A DNA stretch of 23,609 bases from CAYZUC01 sp964481705. Its GTDB lineage: Bacteria; Bacillota; Clostridia; Lachnospirales; Lachnospiraceae. This document shows positions 1 through 7,544 of the stretch, piece by piece. Both the position numbers and the translations under genes were made by a program. The first letter of the stretch is position 1; each line of letters begins with the position of its first letter. The stretch lies in NCBI GenBank assembly GCA_964481705.1, contig CAYZUC010000043.1:1-23609 (forward strand), read 5' to 3'. The notes under the pieces are model-generated. The model did no database searches. It was not told the DNA's origin and was given only the letters and a program-made list of their open reading frames with translations.

Positions 1-2
1 TT

Positions 3-1130
3 ACAAATCAAAAGGATTATACCCTTCAGTATCAGAATAATTGCGAGGCTGGTACCGGTCTGGTGATAATGACAGGAAAAGGAGAGTACGCCGGAAAGAT
101 ACAGACGATTACCTTTCAGATCGATCCTAAGAAAATGTCTGATGAGGATATTATAGTAGATGATATTTATTTAGCAGTAACCGGAAAGGTACAGAAACCA
201 CTTCCCAAAGTTTTTCATGGTACGAAAAAGCTAAAGTACAAATCAAACACAGACGAGGGGGATTATACGGTATCCTACGCAGAAGGAGATTACAAAACAG
301 CTGGAGAATATATAATTACGATTACCGGAAGTAAAAATTACTGTGGAATAAAAGCATGTCGACTCGTATTGTGTAACAAGACTATGTTAAATAAGGCAAA
401 AATCATTTGTACAGCAAACATGAAGTATGACAAAGGTAACGCAGTAGTACCTAAGAAACTGACTGTTAAGTATGGAAAGAAAGTTCTTAAAAGAGACATA
501 GATTACACCGTATCTTATCGAAACAATCATGAAATTGGAACTGCTACAGCCGTTATCAAAGGAATGGGAGATTACGCAGGCATTCGGTATGCAAATTATA
601 AGATAAAAGGGATCCATCTGAGCAAGGCTAAAGTAAGCGGCGTAAAAAAGAAGACTTATACAGAAGAACCTGTTTTTCAGATAGATCCATACAATCCTTC
701 TGTTTCCACTTGTAAAGTTACCTATCGTGGTGAGACACTTTTACTACATAAGGATTTTGAGGTGGCTTACAGGAAAAATACGGTAGCAGGAAAAGCTGCT
801 ATGATTTTAACCGGTAAGGGAGCGTATTACGGAACGGTAAAGAAGAGCTTTTCTATCTTACCTTACGATATCAGGAAAAATCGGTCAGGAAGTTTTCGAA
901 TGGATGATTCTGTTATTTCGGTTCCTCTTGAAAATGGTGTTGCAAAACCAAAAGTAAAGGTATATTTTAATCAGCGATTATTACAGGAAAAGGTAGATTA
1001 TAGTCTTTCCTATCGAAATAACAAAAAGGTAAATGATGGTACCAACAGAAAAAAAGTTCCGGAAATCATGATCAAAGGAAAAGGGAATTTTGTAGGAAAG
1101 ATTTCAAAGAGCTTTGTGATTACACCATAA
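3..1130 (+). CDS. Secreted repeat protein, C-terminal part (MBG/YDG-like beta modules), 5' end outside window
   Basis: The frame is open from the left edge of the window, so this is the C-terminal 375 or so residues of a larger protein; the GTG at 63 is only an internal codon. The sequence is a string of about five beta-rich modules of 70-80 residues. Each carries the pattern 'DYTVSYRNN...GTA..v.I.GkGdYaG....F.I', seen at KDYTLQYQNN, GDYTVSYAEG, IDYTVSYRNN, KDFEVAYRKN and VDYSLSYRNN. The same pattern occurs in the 1112-aa secreted protein at 3886-7224, so the two are related in architecture. Modules of this type are common in extracellular proteins of Lachnospiraceae, where they probably act as stalks or adhesion domains. 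The protein ends directly after the last module (SFVITP) with no LPXTG motif, no hydrophobic tail and no SLH domain visible, so any anchor must be N-terminal or absent. A strong hairpin terminator follows. Function beyond 'surface/secreted' cannot be given. Confidence 0.8.
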   Translation, partial: TNQKDYTLQYQNNCEAGTGLVIMTGKGEYAGKIQTITFQIDPKKMSDEDIIVDDIYLAVTGKVQKPLPKVFHGTKKLKYKSNTDEGDYTVSYAEGDYKTAGEYIITITGSKNYCGIKACRLVLCNKTMLNKAKIICTANMKYDKGNAVVPKKLTVKYGKKVLKRDIDYTVSYRNNHEIGTATAVIKGMGDYAGIRYANYKIKGIHLSKAKVSGVKKKTYTEEPVFQIDPYNPSVSTCKVTYRGETLLLHKDFEVAYRKNTVAGKAAMILTGKGAYYGTVKKSFSILPYDIRKNRSGSFRMDDSVISVPLENGVAKPKVKVYFNQRLLQEKVDYSLSYRNNKKVNDGTNRKKVPEIMIKGKGNFVGKISKSFVITP

Positions 1131-1189
1131 AGACGAAATCAAAAACATTTCCAGTCTTACCCGTTTGGGTAGTTCCAATTAGATGTTTT

Positions 1190-1232
1190 AAATGATACAA
1201 TTCTAAAGGTATGTAGAATTGTATCATTTTTT
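1190..1232 (+). terminator. Intrinsic terminator after the repeat protein
   Basis: A perfect inverted repeat of about 15 bp (AATGATACAATTCTA / TAGAATTGTATCATT) encloses the 8-nt loop AAGGTATG and runs directly into six T residues at 1227-1232. It lies 60 nt after the stop codon of the repeat protein. The 59 nt between the stop and the hairpin show nothing else. Confidence 0.88.
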
Positions 1233-1252
1233 GCGCAGAATGTTATGCGCAA
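1231..1252. promoter_or_regulatory. Candidate operator dyad upstream of the regulator gene
   Basis: TTGCGC-N10-GCGCAA is a perfect 6-bp dyad, and the right half is repeated directly (GCGCAAGCGCAA, 1247-1258). It sits just upstream of the proposed -35 element at 1262, the usual place for an activator or autoregulatory site. It overlaps the last two bases of the preceding terminator T-tract. The binding protein is unknown; the adjacent LuxR-type regulator is the natural candidate. Confidence 0.4.
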
Positions 1253-1261
1253 GCGCAAGTG

Positions 1262-1289
1262 TTGCATGAGCTAATTACCTGAGTATTAT
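1262..1289 (+). promoter_or_regulatory. Possible promoter of the LuxR-type regulator
   Basis: TTGCAT (1262-1267), 16-nt spacer, TATTAT (1284-1289). The -10 is good and the -35 is weak (three of six bases), which would suit an activator-dependent promoter using the dyad just upstream. Transcription would start near 1296, giving a short leader containing the ribosome site GGGGAGGG at 1309-1316. Confidence 0.4.
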
Positions 1290-1324
1290 GAAGCGTTCGA
1301 AATACAAGGGGAGGGAAAGTATAT

Positions 1325-3694
1325 ATGAAAAGTAATTACATAAAACCAAAGAATGCGTTCCGAAAGCTGCAATTGGCAGACTCCATGAAACAGTGCATAT
1401 TTATCAATGGGGTAACAGGCTGTGGTAAGACGGCACTGATTCATCATTATTTTGGAAAAACAAAATACAGTCATTTAAGCTGCAGAAACGGAAGCCTGCA
1501 GATCGAGGGAGAAGAAAAGTCACCGGAACATCTGGAGCGGATTATTGTGGTGGATGATTTACAGTTCCTGAAAAAGAAGGAAGAGCGCGATCAGGTACTT
1601 GCATGGATTGGACAGGAGGAATACTGGGTGATTCTACTGTCAAGAGGCGCCTTGCCCGGTTGGCTGAAAGGAGTCTATCTGAATCAGGGAATGCTTTTGA
1701 TATCTGAGAAGGAGCTTGCATGGCAGGAAGCAGACGTAGCAGACTATCTGGGCTATTTTGAGCTGGGACTGACAAAAGAACAGAGCAGTGAAATATACAG
1801 GATGACACAGGGAAATGCCCTTGCAGTTCTTTTATGCCGCAAAATCATACACGATGATGGAAGATATCCATCAGACCTGATGCTGCGGGCACAGAGAACC
1901 CTTTCCGATTATCTGGAGCATGAGGTACTGTCACAGTGGGAAAGTGGACTTTTGACCTTTGTGATGCAGATGAGTCTGGTAGAGGATTTTACGGTAGAGC
2001 TGGCAGAGCTGATTACGGCACGCAAGGATGTGTGTCGCCTGATCGAAGAAGTATTGGAAATTGGGAGTATTTTGATTATAGATGAAAGTGGTACTTATTC
2101 CATACGTAGAATTTTACGTAAAATCTTGAAGAGACTCGCCGAACGGGAAAAGGGTCTGGACTGGTGTCGTGATATCTATTATAATGCAGGACTTTACTAC
2201 GAAATGCATGAAAAGATAGCGAAAGCACTAAATTTCTATGAAAAAAGTGGTAACAAGAATCGAATTCACGAGCTGCTTGTGCGAAACGGAAGAATGCATC
2301 CGGGCAGCGGCTACTTCTATGAGCTACGGAAATACTATCTTGCATTATCCGAAGAGGAGCTTCAAGAGGATGCCGTACTGATGGCAGGAGTGAGTATGCT
2401 GTATTCCCTGTTGCTGCAGCCAGAGCAGAGCGAATACTGGTATAACCGATTGAAGGAATATGAGAAGAAAGCGTCCGGAGGACATGCAAGAGAAGCAAAA
2501 AGTCTATTGTCCTATCTGGATATTGCACTTCCTCAAAGAGGAAGCAAAGGTCTGATTACCGTATTTCAGTCTATTCCATCACTCCTGTTTTCCAAAGGTA
2601 TTTCCCTTCAGGAGTTCTCTGTGACTTCGAATCTGCCATCTTTGATGAATGGAGGCAAGGATTTTTGCGAATGGAGCAGACGTGACAAAGAGCTTGCTGC
2701 CTCCATCGGTAAAGTCATCACACTGGTGCTGGGACGCTACGGAAAAGGACTGGTCAATATTGCTGTAGCAGAAAGTCAGTATGAAAAATGTGGCGATATC
2801 TATGAAATTTTGTCATTACTGAGTCGTGGAACGCTTGAAGCAGAGGCGGGCGGCAGAATCGAAATTCTTTTTGCGGCAGTCGGTATTCAGGTTCGTCTGA
2901 ATATGTCTCACGGAAATGAAAAAGCAGCAGAGGATATTCTTGCTTCCTTTGAAAAAAAAGTAACAGAGGAAAATGCAGTAGAAGTACGAAGAAATCTGGA
3001 GGCTATGCAATGTCGCCTTGCATTATACGATAATAATCGACCAAAGATAAAAACCTGGATGCAGAACGCACCAAGAGAGGATAAAGAATTCTATATTCTG
3101 GATCGCTATTGCTATTTGACAAAGGTGCGTTGCTATCTCTATCTGGGAGAATACTATAGGGCACTTATGCTGTTGGAAAAGCTGACCTACTATGCGGAGC
3201 TTTATGAACGGTACTATATTGAAATGGAAACGAAGCTGTTGACGGCTCTTACTAAATATCGCATGCAGGCAGAGGATTGGAGAGAAATGCTGTACGCAGC
3301 GGTAGAGCAGGCAGAGGATTATGACTTTTGCCAGCTTTTTATTGAGGAGGGAGCAGCATTATGGGAGCTCCTGAATGAACAGACGGTACGTCTGACATTG
3401 AAGGAACGATGCAACAAAGATTACATAAAAAAGCTGTATCAGGGCACGGAGCAGATGGCGGTATGCTTTCCGATGTATCTGTCACAGGGTGGTCTGACAC
3501 CTGCAGACTTTAGCAACAATGCACGGATGGTGCTTCGATTGCAGGCAGATGGGATGACTATGAAACAGATAGCAGCAAAGATGGGTATAGCAGAGGAAAC
3601 AGCACGTTATCACAGTAAGGAGAATTATAAAAAACTAAAGGTATCCGGAAAAGCAGATGCAGTTCTGGCTGCCCGGAACCTGAAGCTGCTGTAA
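1325..3694 (+). CDS. MalT/LuxR-type transcriptional regulator with N-terminal STAND ATPase domain
   Basis: A 789-residue protein with the layout of the MalT family (large ATP-dependent LuxR regulators). The N-terminal NTPase domain has a Walker A motif GVTGCGKT (29-36), a Walker B motif IIVVDDLQFL (73-82) and a sensor-like LLSRGALPGWL (104-114). The middle, roughly 290-700, is alpha-helical and TPR-like, the probable ligand- or partner-sensing part. The last 60 residues form a LuxR/GerE helix-turn-helix: LQADGMTMKQIAAKMGIAEE then TARYHSKENYKKLKV. The start is supported by GGGGAGGG nine bases upstream. In this family ATP and an inducer drive oligomerisation and promoter activation. The gene is flanked by two secreted modular proteins, which makes them likely targets (inference). 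The inducer is not predictable. Family assignment is firm; the name MalT would be over-specific. Confidence 0.88.
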   Translation: MKSNYIKPKNAFRKLQLADSMKQCIFINGVTGCGKTALIHHYFGKTKYSHLSCRNGSLQIEGEEKSPEHLERIIVVDDLQFLKKKEERDQVLAWIGQEEYWVILLSRGALPGWLKGVYLNQGMLLISEKELAWQEADVADYLGYFELGLTKEQSSEIYRMTQGNALAVLLCRKIIHDDGRYPSDLMLRAQRTLSDYLEHEVLSQWESGLLTFVMQMSLVEDFTVELAELITARKDVCRLIEEVLEIGSILIIDESGTYSIRRILRKILKRLAEREKGLDWCRDIYYNAGLYYEMHEKIAKALNFYEKSGNKNRIHELLVRNGRMHPGSGYFYELRKYYLALSEEELQEDAVLMAGVSMLYSLLLQPEQSEYWYNRLKEYEKKASGGHAREAKSLLSYLDIALPQRGSKGLITVFQSIPSLLFSKGISLQEFSVTSNLPSLMNGGKDFCEWSRRDKELAASIGKVITLVLGRYGKGLVNIAVAESQYEKCGDIYEILSLLSRGTLEAEAGGRIEILFAAVGIQVRLNMSHGNEKAAEDILASFEKKVTEENAVEVRRNLEAMQCRLALYDNNRPKIKTWMQNAPREDKEFYILDRYCYLTKVRCYLYLGEYYRALMLLEKLTYYAELYERYYIEMETKLLTALTKYRMQAEDWREMLYAAVEQAEDYDFCQLFIEEGAALWELLNEQTVRLTLKERCNKDYIKKLYQGTEQMAVCFPMYLSQGGLTPADFSNNARMVLRLQADGMTMKQIAAKMGIAEETARYHSKENYKKLKVSGKADAVLAARNLKLL

Positions 3695-3778
3695 ATCCAT
3701 TAATAAAACATATTAAATCCAAAAGAGGAAATTCCAATGCACATAAAGAATATGATAATCCTTACTATTAGGTAACTG

Positions 3779-3812
3779 AGTTATTTTAGAATACAATTAC
3801 AATAAAATAACT
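3779..3812. repeat. Inverted repeat AGTTATTTTA-N14-TAAAATAACT before the DUF6273 protein gene
   Basis: A perfect 10-bp inverted repeat with a 14-nt AT-rich spacer, in the 191-nt gap between the regulator gene and the secreted-protein gene. There is no T-tract after it, so it is not a standard terminator. Its place, 73 nt before the next start codon, fits an operator or an mRNA hairpin. I could not find a convincing sigma-A promoter in this gap. Confidence 0.4.
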
Positions 3813-3885
3813 ATATAGGAGTAGGAGACATAAGGTTTAAGAGTTTGCAAGAGATGATTAAGAGGATTGGAGAGAAATTGAGAGA

Positions 3886-6800
3886 GTGAAAACGAAAATA
3901 GGAACGAAAATGATAAGTTACTTGCTAACTACAGTAATGGTGATGGGAGGATTTGGTCTGTCAAATATGAGTGTGGTGCAGGTAAGGGCAGATAATCCAA
4001 CAGTAAAAAGTATCAATCTGAACGTTGGTAACAAAATAGCAGGACTAGTGAAAGACAGTGGATATTCGAGTAACAGTACGATTTACTACGCAAGTAAAAG
4101 CGGGGCAGCATATCCATGGAAAATTGTTGCAGCTTCCGATAAAATGCTGACTTTATTCAGTACAGGATTCGTAGGTCCCGATTATCAATATTATGACATT
4201 GAACATCAAAATTGGAGTAATTCTGATATTTGCAAGTATTTAAACGGTACCGGTAATCATACAATAGACGGAGTATTGCCCACCTTTTTTACAGATATAG
4301 AAAAAAGTGATGCAGCAATCAGTGCCTACGGAGAAACAGAAACTACAAATTCTCATAGTAACATTGATATTAGTCAGAAACTTGTATTACCTTCTGTAGA
4401 GGAAGTAAAGGATTCAAGTGGAGGTGGTATATGGGGACTTGACACTTCTGTAAGGGAGATGCCACCTGGTTGGTGGCTTCGTTCTCCAAGCTACGATCGT
4501 TTTGATGCAGCAGCAATTGTTTTTTGCTACGGAAACGTAGATGCGGGCGGTATCTATGTAGACAATGAATATGGTGTCAGACCTGCTTTTCATTTAAATC
4601 TTTCTTCTCTGCTCTTTTCAACAGCATGTGGAACAATTAAATCCTCTTTTTCACCAACAACGACAGCTCCAGATAATGAAGACACTAACTATAACAAATG
4701 GAAACTGACACTAAAGGATGGAAACTCATCTTTTAAAGCTAGAAGAATAGTTGGTGGAAATAACTTGACAGCAGGAAGTAATGTCAAAATAGAAGTTACA
4801 AACCTAGGAACTACAGGAACAAATATCATGTATACACAGATATCTGCAATGTTGTTAGATGATAATAATACAGTTCTAGCCTATGGAAAGATTTCCGAAG
4901 ATTCTGGTGCTAAGGTTGGAACATATACGATAAGAATACCAAATAGTGTTACGGAAGCAAAGAAATTGTATGTATTTGCAGAGAATGTTAACAGTGGTGT
5001 GGATGCTATGGGAAATCAAACCAATCTGACTGACTACGCTAGTAATATCGTAGATGTTACGGTAGAGGGAGCAAGAAATTATAATACTCCGTTGTCTACT
5101 TCTGCAAATGGAGTGACAGCAACTGTTACTTATGATAAAGAAAGTCCTCAAAATAAAACTACTTCTGTAACAGCTACCGTTACTCTTTCTGGTAAAGCAG
5201 TAACTAATGGAGTTCATACTATTGGAATTTCTAGTAACACGGTATTAGTACATGCACCAGAAGACACAACAGTATATGTTAAGGAAGGACAAACAGTATC
5301 AAAAGATTTTTCTTTCTCCTTCGAGGTGGGAGAGGAAGACATCGAGGATATTATTCTGACCAACTCCTTTATCGTTGATAAGCATCTCATTAACGTGAAT
5401 CCAATGATACAGAATTTTGGTACGTTTTCTGCAGGTTATGTACCAATAGAGGCACAGACAATCACGATCGTAAATGTCGGAAATCGAGTGGTAAGGAATT
5501 TGCAGGCAGAGCTTACTGGAGAGAATGCAGGGGACTTTATCCTTGATACGACAGATATGGCATCAGGACTGGTGACGAGCCTTGACGGTACTGCCGTTGT
5601 GACGAATCTGAATGGGGAAGCCTGTACCGAAACGACATTGAAGGTTCGTCCAAAGGACGGATTACTGTCGGATGGCATCCATGCGAAGAATTATCTGGCA
5701 CAGGTGAAGCTGACCGCAGAGGATATGACAGATGTGGATGTTTCACTTGGATTTACCGTTGTCTATAACCCGGATATTCCGGATTCGGAAAATCCAGAGA
5801 ATCCTATGACGGACCCGGATACAAATGTGCACGCTTATCCCTTAAGTGCGAATGAAATTACGTTTACGAGTAAGAAAGCTTCTTATCCCTATACGGGAAG
5901 ACCGGTCACACCGGCAGTTACCGTAAAGAGTGGAAAGACGAAACTGAAACAAAACGTGGATTATTTATTGACCTATCATAAGAATATCAACTGCAATACC
6001 GGTTCCTATGTGACGATTACCGGAATTGGAGAATATGGTGGAAGTGTTCAAAAGTCCTTTACCATTACACCACGTTCCTTTAAGAAGGTGAGCATTGAGC
6101 CACTTGGTTCTCTGGTAAATATAGGCGATAGTGCTGCGATGCAGGCAGAGCTGGAGCAAAGAGCCATTGTAAGAGACGGCGCAAAACAGCTCACATTAGG
6201 ACGTGATTATCAGCTTCTGTATAATGGAAAAGAAACACTTGCGAAAGGAATAGCAGATTCCGCATCGAATGTTGCAAAAAGCAGTTCCTCTGATAAGGTC
6301 ATAAAGATTACCATGAAGGGAATCTCCGGTAATTATGTGACGGAGGTTGCGAAGAAGAGTACAAGTGTTAAGGTGATAGACCCTGCAGGAAAGACAGACT
6401 TGTCTGCTGCTGTAGTTGCTTTACAATCATCCAAGAGCATCACCTATAATGGAAAGGTTCAAAAACCCAAGGTTACTATCACCTTCACAACATCAGAAAA
6501 CAAAGTCGTGAAGCTAAAACAGGATAAGGATTACAAGCTTGTATATATGAATAATGTCAATGCTGCAACAGTCAGCTCAGCAAATGCACCGACTGCGCGT
6601 ATTTATGGAATCGGCAAGTATTATGGCAGTGCTTCCTGCAAGTTTGCCATTGAGCCCAAGTCGATGAAGCGTATCAGTATAGGAGCCATTCCGGACCAGT
6701 ATTATACCGGAAATCCGATCACTAGAATGAACCTTGTTGTAAAAGCTGGAAGTACCCGTCTGCAGGAAGGTACGGACTATTCTGTAAGCTACAACAATGC

Positions 6801-7224
6801 AGTAGAGGTATCAACGAAAACTTCAAAAGCTTCCGCTGTCGTGACGCTGAAGGATAATAAGAACTTTACCTTTGCAGACAAAGCCAAAAAGACAGGAAAG
6901 ACCTTCAAAATCGTAAAAGCCCGTTTAAATAAAAAGACCGCAACGATTGCATTAGTTAGTGGAAATGGACTGATTGTAAGCGGAAATGAGATAATAGAAG
7001 GAACACCTACAAATAGAAATGTAGTCGTAACCTATCAGGCAAAAACACTTAACCAGAGCACGGATGGAAAAAAGGGCGATTATAAAGTTGTGAAAATTCA
7101 AAAGGTAAAGAAAAGCGGAAAACTGATAGGATACGATATCTATGTGAAGGGGATTAATAAATACTTGGGAGAGGGAAAAAGAAGACTAAGATATAGACGG
7201 AATAACTACTTGACAAATACCTGA
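3886..7224 (+). CDS. Secreted DUF6273 (C-type-lectin-like) protein with Ig-like and MBG/YDG-like modules
   Basis: A 1112-residue exported protein. Residues 1-35 form a signal peptide (MKTKIGTK, hydrophobic core, VRA-D cleavage). Residues 45-245 match DUF6273-type domains: WKIVAASDKMLTLFS, NGTGNH, VLPSVEEV, the signature WWLRSPS (196-202) and closing GVRPAFHLNL (230-239). This domain family is thought to have a C-type-lectin/formylglycine-enzyme-like fold. Residues 265-395 are an Ig-like module, about 395-650 further beta modules (ENAGDFILD), and about 660-1112 at least three MBG/YDG-like repeats (NVDYLLTYHKN, KDYKLVYMNN, TDYSVSYNNA) like those in the gene at the left edge. The C-terminus is basic (EGKRRLRYRRNN) and has no LPXTG or SLH anchor. 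The start is GTG with GGAGAG 11 nt upstream; the ATG at 3910 would remove the basic n-region. Likely role: secreted or surface binding protein; ligand unknown. Confidence 0.8.
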   Translation: MKTKIGTKMISYLLTTVMVMGGFGLSNMSVVQVRADNPTVKSINLNVGNKIAGLVKDSGYSSNSTIYYASKSGAAYPWKIVAASDKMLTLFSTGFVGPDYQYYDIEHQNWSNSDICKYLNGTGNHTIDGVLPTFFTDIEKSDAAISAYGETETTNSHSNIDISQKLVLPSVEEVKDSSGGGIWGLDTSVREMPPGWWLRSPSYDRFDAAAIVFCYGNVDAGGIYVDNEYGVRPAFHLNLSSLLFSTACGTIKSSFSPTTTAPDNEDTNYNKWKLTLKDGNSSFKARRIVGGNNLTAGSNVKIEVTNLGTTGTNIMYTQISAMLLDDNNTVLAYGKISEDSGAKVGTYTIRIPNSVTEAKKLYVFAENVNSGVDAMGNQTNLTDYASNIVDVTVEGARNYNTPLSTSANGVTATVTYDKESPQNKTTSVTATVTLSGKAVTNGVHTIGISSNTVLVHAPEDTTVYVKEGQTVSKDFSFSFEVGEEDIEDIILTNSFIVDKHLINVNPMIQNFGTFSAGYVPIEAQTITIVNVGNRVVRNLQAELTGENAGDFILDTTDMASGLVTSLDGTAVVTNLNGEACTETTLKVRPKDGLLSDGIHAKNYLAQVKLTAEDMTDVDVSLGFTVVYNPDIPDSENPENPMTDPDTNVHAYPLSANEITFTSKKASYPYTGRPVTPAVTVKSGKTKLKQNVDYLLTYHKNINCNTGSYVTITGIGEYGGSVQKSFTITPRSFKKVSIEPLGSLVNIGDSAAMQAELEQRAIVRDGAKQLTLGRDYQLLYNGKETLAKGIADSASNVAKSSSSDKVIKITMKGISGNYVTEVAKKSTSVKVIDPAGKTDLSAAVVALQSSKSITYNGKVQKPKVTITFTTSENKVVKLKQDKDYKLVYMNNVNAATVSSANAPTARIYGIGKYYGSASCKFAIEPKSMKRISIGAIPDQYYTGNPITRMNLVVKAGSTRLQEGTDYSVSYNNAVEVSTKTSKASAVVTLKDNKNFTFADKAKKTGKTFKIVKARLNKKTATIALVSGNGLIVSGNEIIEGTPTNRNVVVTYQAKTLNQSTDGKKGDYKVVKIQKVKKSGKLIGYDIYVKGINKYLGEGKRRLRYRRNNYLTNT

Positions 7225-7238
7225 TTAAAAGATAAAAT
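7210..7238 (+). promoter_or_regulatory. Promoter of the T-box/pheST-queA operon
   Basis: TTGACA (7210-7215), 17-nt spacer, TAAAAT (7233-7238) is close to the sigma-A consensus. It overlaps the last codons and stop (7222-7224) of the upstream surface-protein gene. Transcription would start near 7245, before T-box stem I. A second, weaker candidate is TTGTGA-N16-TATATT (7259-7286), whose start near 7293 would fall at the very base of stem I. Confidence 0.65.
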
Positions 7239-7290
7239 CATCTTCATACAGGTAAATGTTGTGAATGTGTATAGTAGATTTATATTTCCC

Positions 7291-7502
7291 ATCAGAGAGA
7301 GGATGTCACCGGCTGAAAGCATTCTTTGGTTCCAATATAAGTTGAATTTCCCACAGGAACAGTTTCTTTGAAAGCGATAACAGCAAGTAGGAGAGAACGT
7401 GATTGCGCGTTAAGCAAGTCAAGAGTCAGATAGATTCTATCTGGAATTTGGGTGGTACCGCGGAGAGATTCGTCCCATGCAGTTGATGCATGGGATTTTT
7501 TT
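7291..7502 (+). ncRNA. T-box riboswitch, probably tRNA-Phe specific, upstream of pheS
   Basis: The T-box core GGGTGGTACCGCGG (7451-7464) is clear and is followed by CGTCCC, which completes the antiterminator. Further on comes the competing terminator hairpin TCCCATGCA/TGCATGGGA. Upstream, stem I carries GGCTGAAAGC and the apical GTTGAATTTCC. The codon TTC at 7364-7366 (in CAGTTTCTTTG) is the best candidate specifier, which suits phenylalanine and the downstream pheS. The bulge base after TGG is T, fitting the A73 discriminator of tRNA-Phe. Uncharged tRNA-Phe should stabilise the antiterminator and switch on pheST. The exact 5' end and specifier pairing are judged by eye. Confidence 0.88.
7473..7502 (+). 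terminator. T-box regulated terminator
   Basis: The 9-bp stem TCCCATGCA/TGCATGGGA has loop GTTGA and is followed by seven T residues (7496-7502). It is mutually exclusive with the T-box antiterminator, because the TCCC strand is used by both. It may also stop read-through from the surface-protein gene, which has no terminator of its own that I can see. Confidence 0.9.
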
Positions 7503-7544
7503 ATGCAAATCATTCACCAAAATTATAAGAAAGAAGGAATGGCT

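Noticed and set aside
1..62. GTG at 63 as the true start of the first gene
   Set aside because: The same frame continues to the window edge without a stop and encodes another copy of the repeat module (KDYTLQYQNN), so the gene begins upstream.
2076..2528. 150-codon minus-strand frame inside the regulator gene
   Set aside because: It is opposite well-formed helical coding sequence and has no start signal.
7199..7224. Possible frameshift at the C-terminus of the DUF6273 protein (basic tail after GINKYLGE)
   Set aside because: The two other frames close within a short distance and give no continuing module, so no frameshift is evident.
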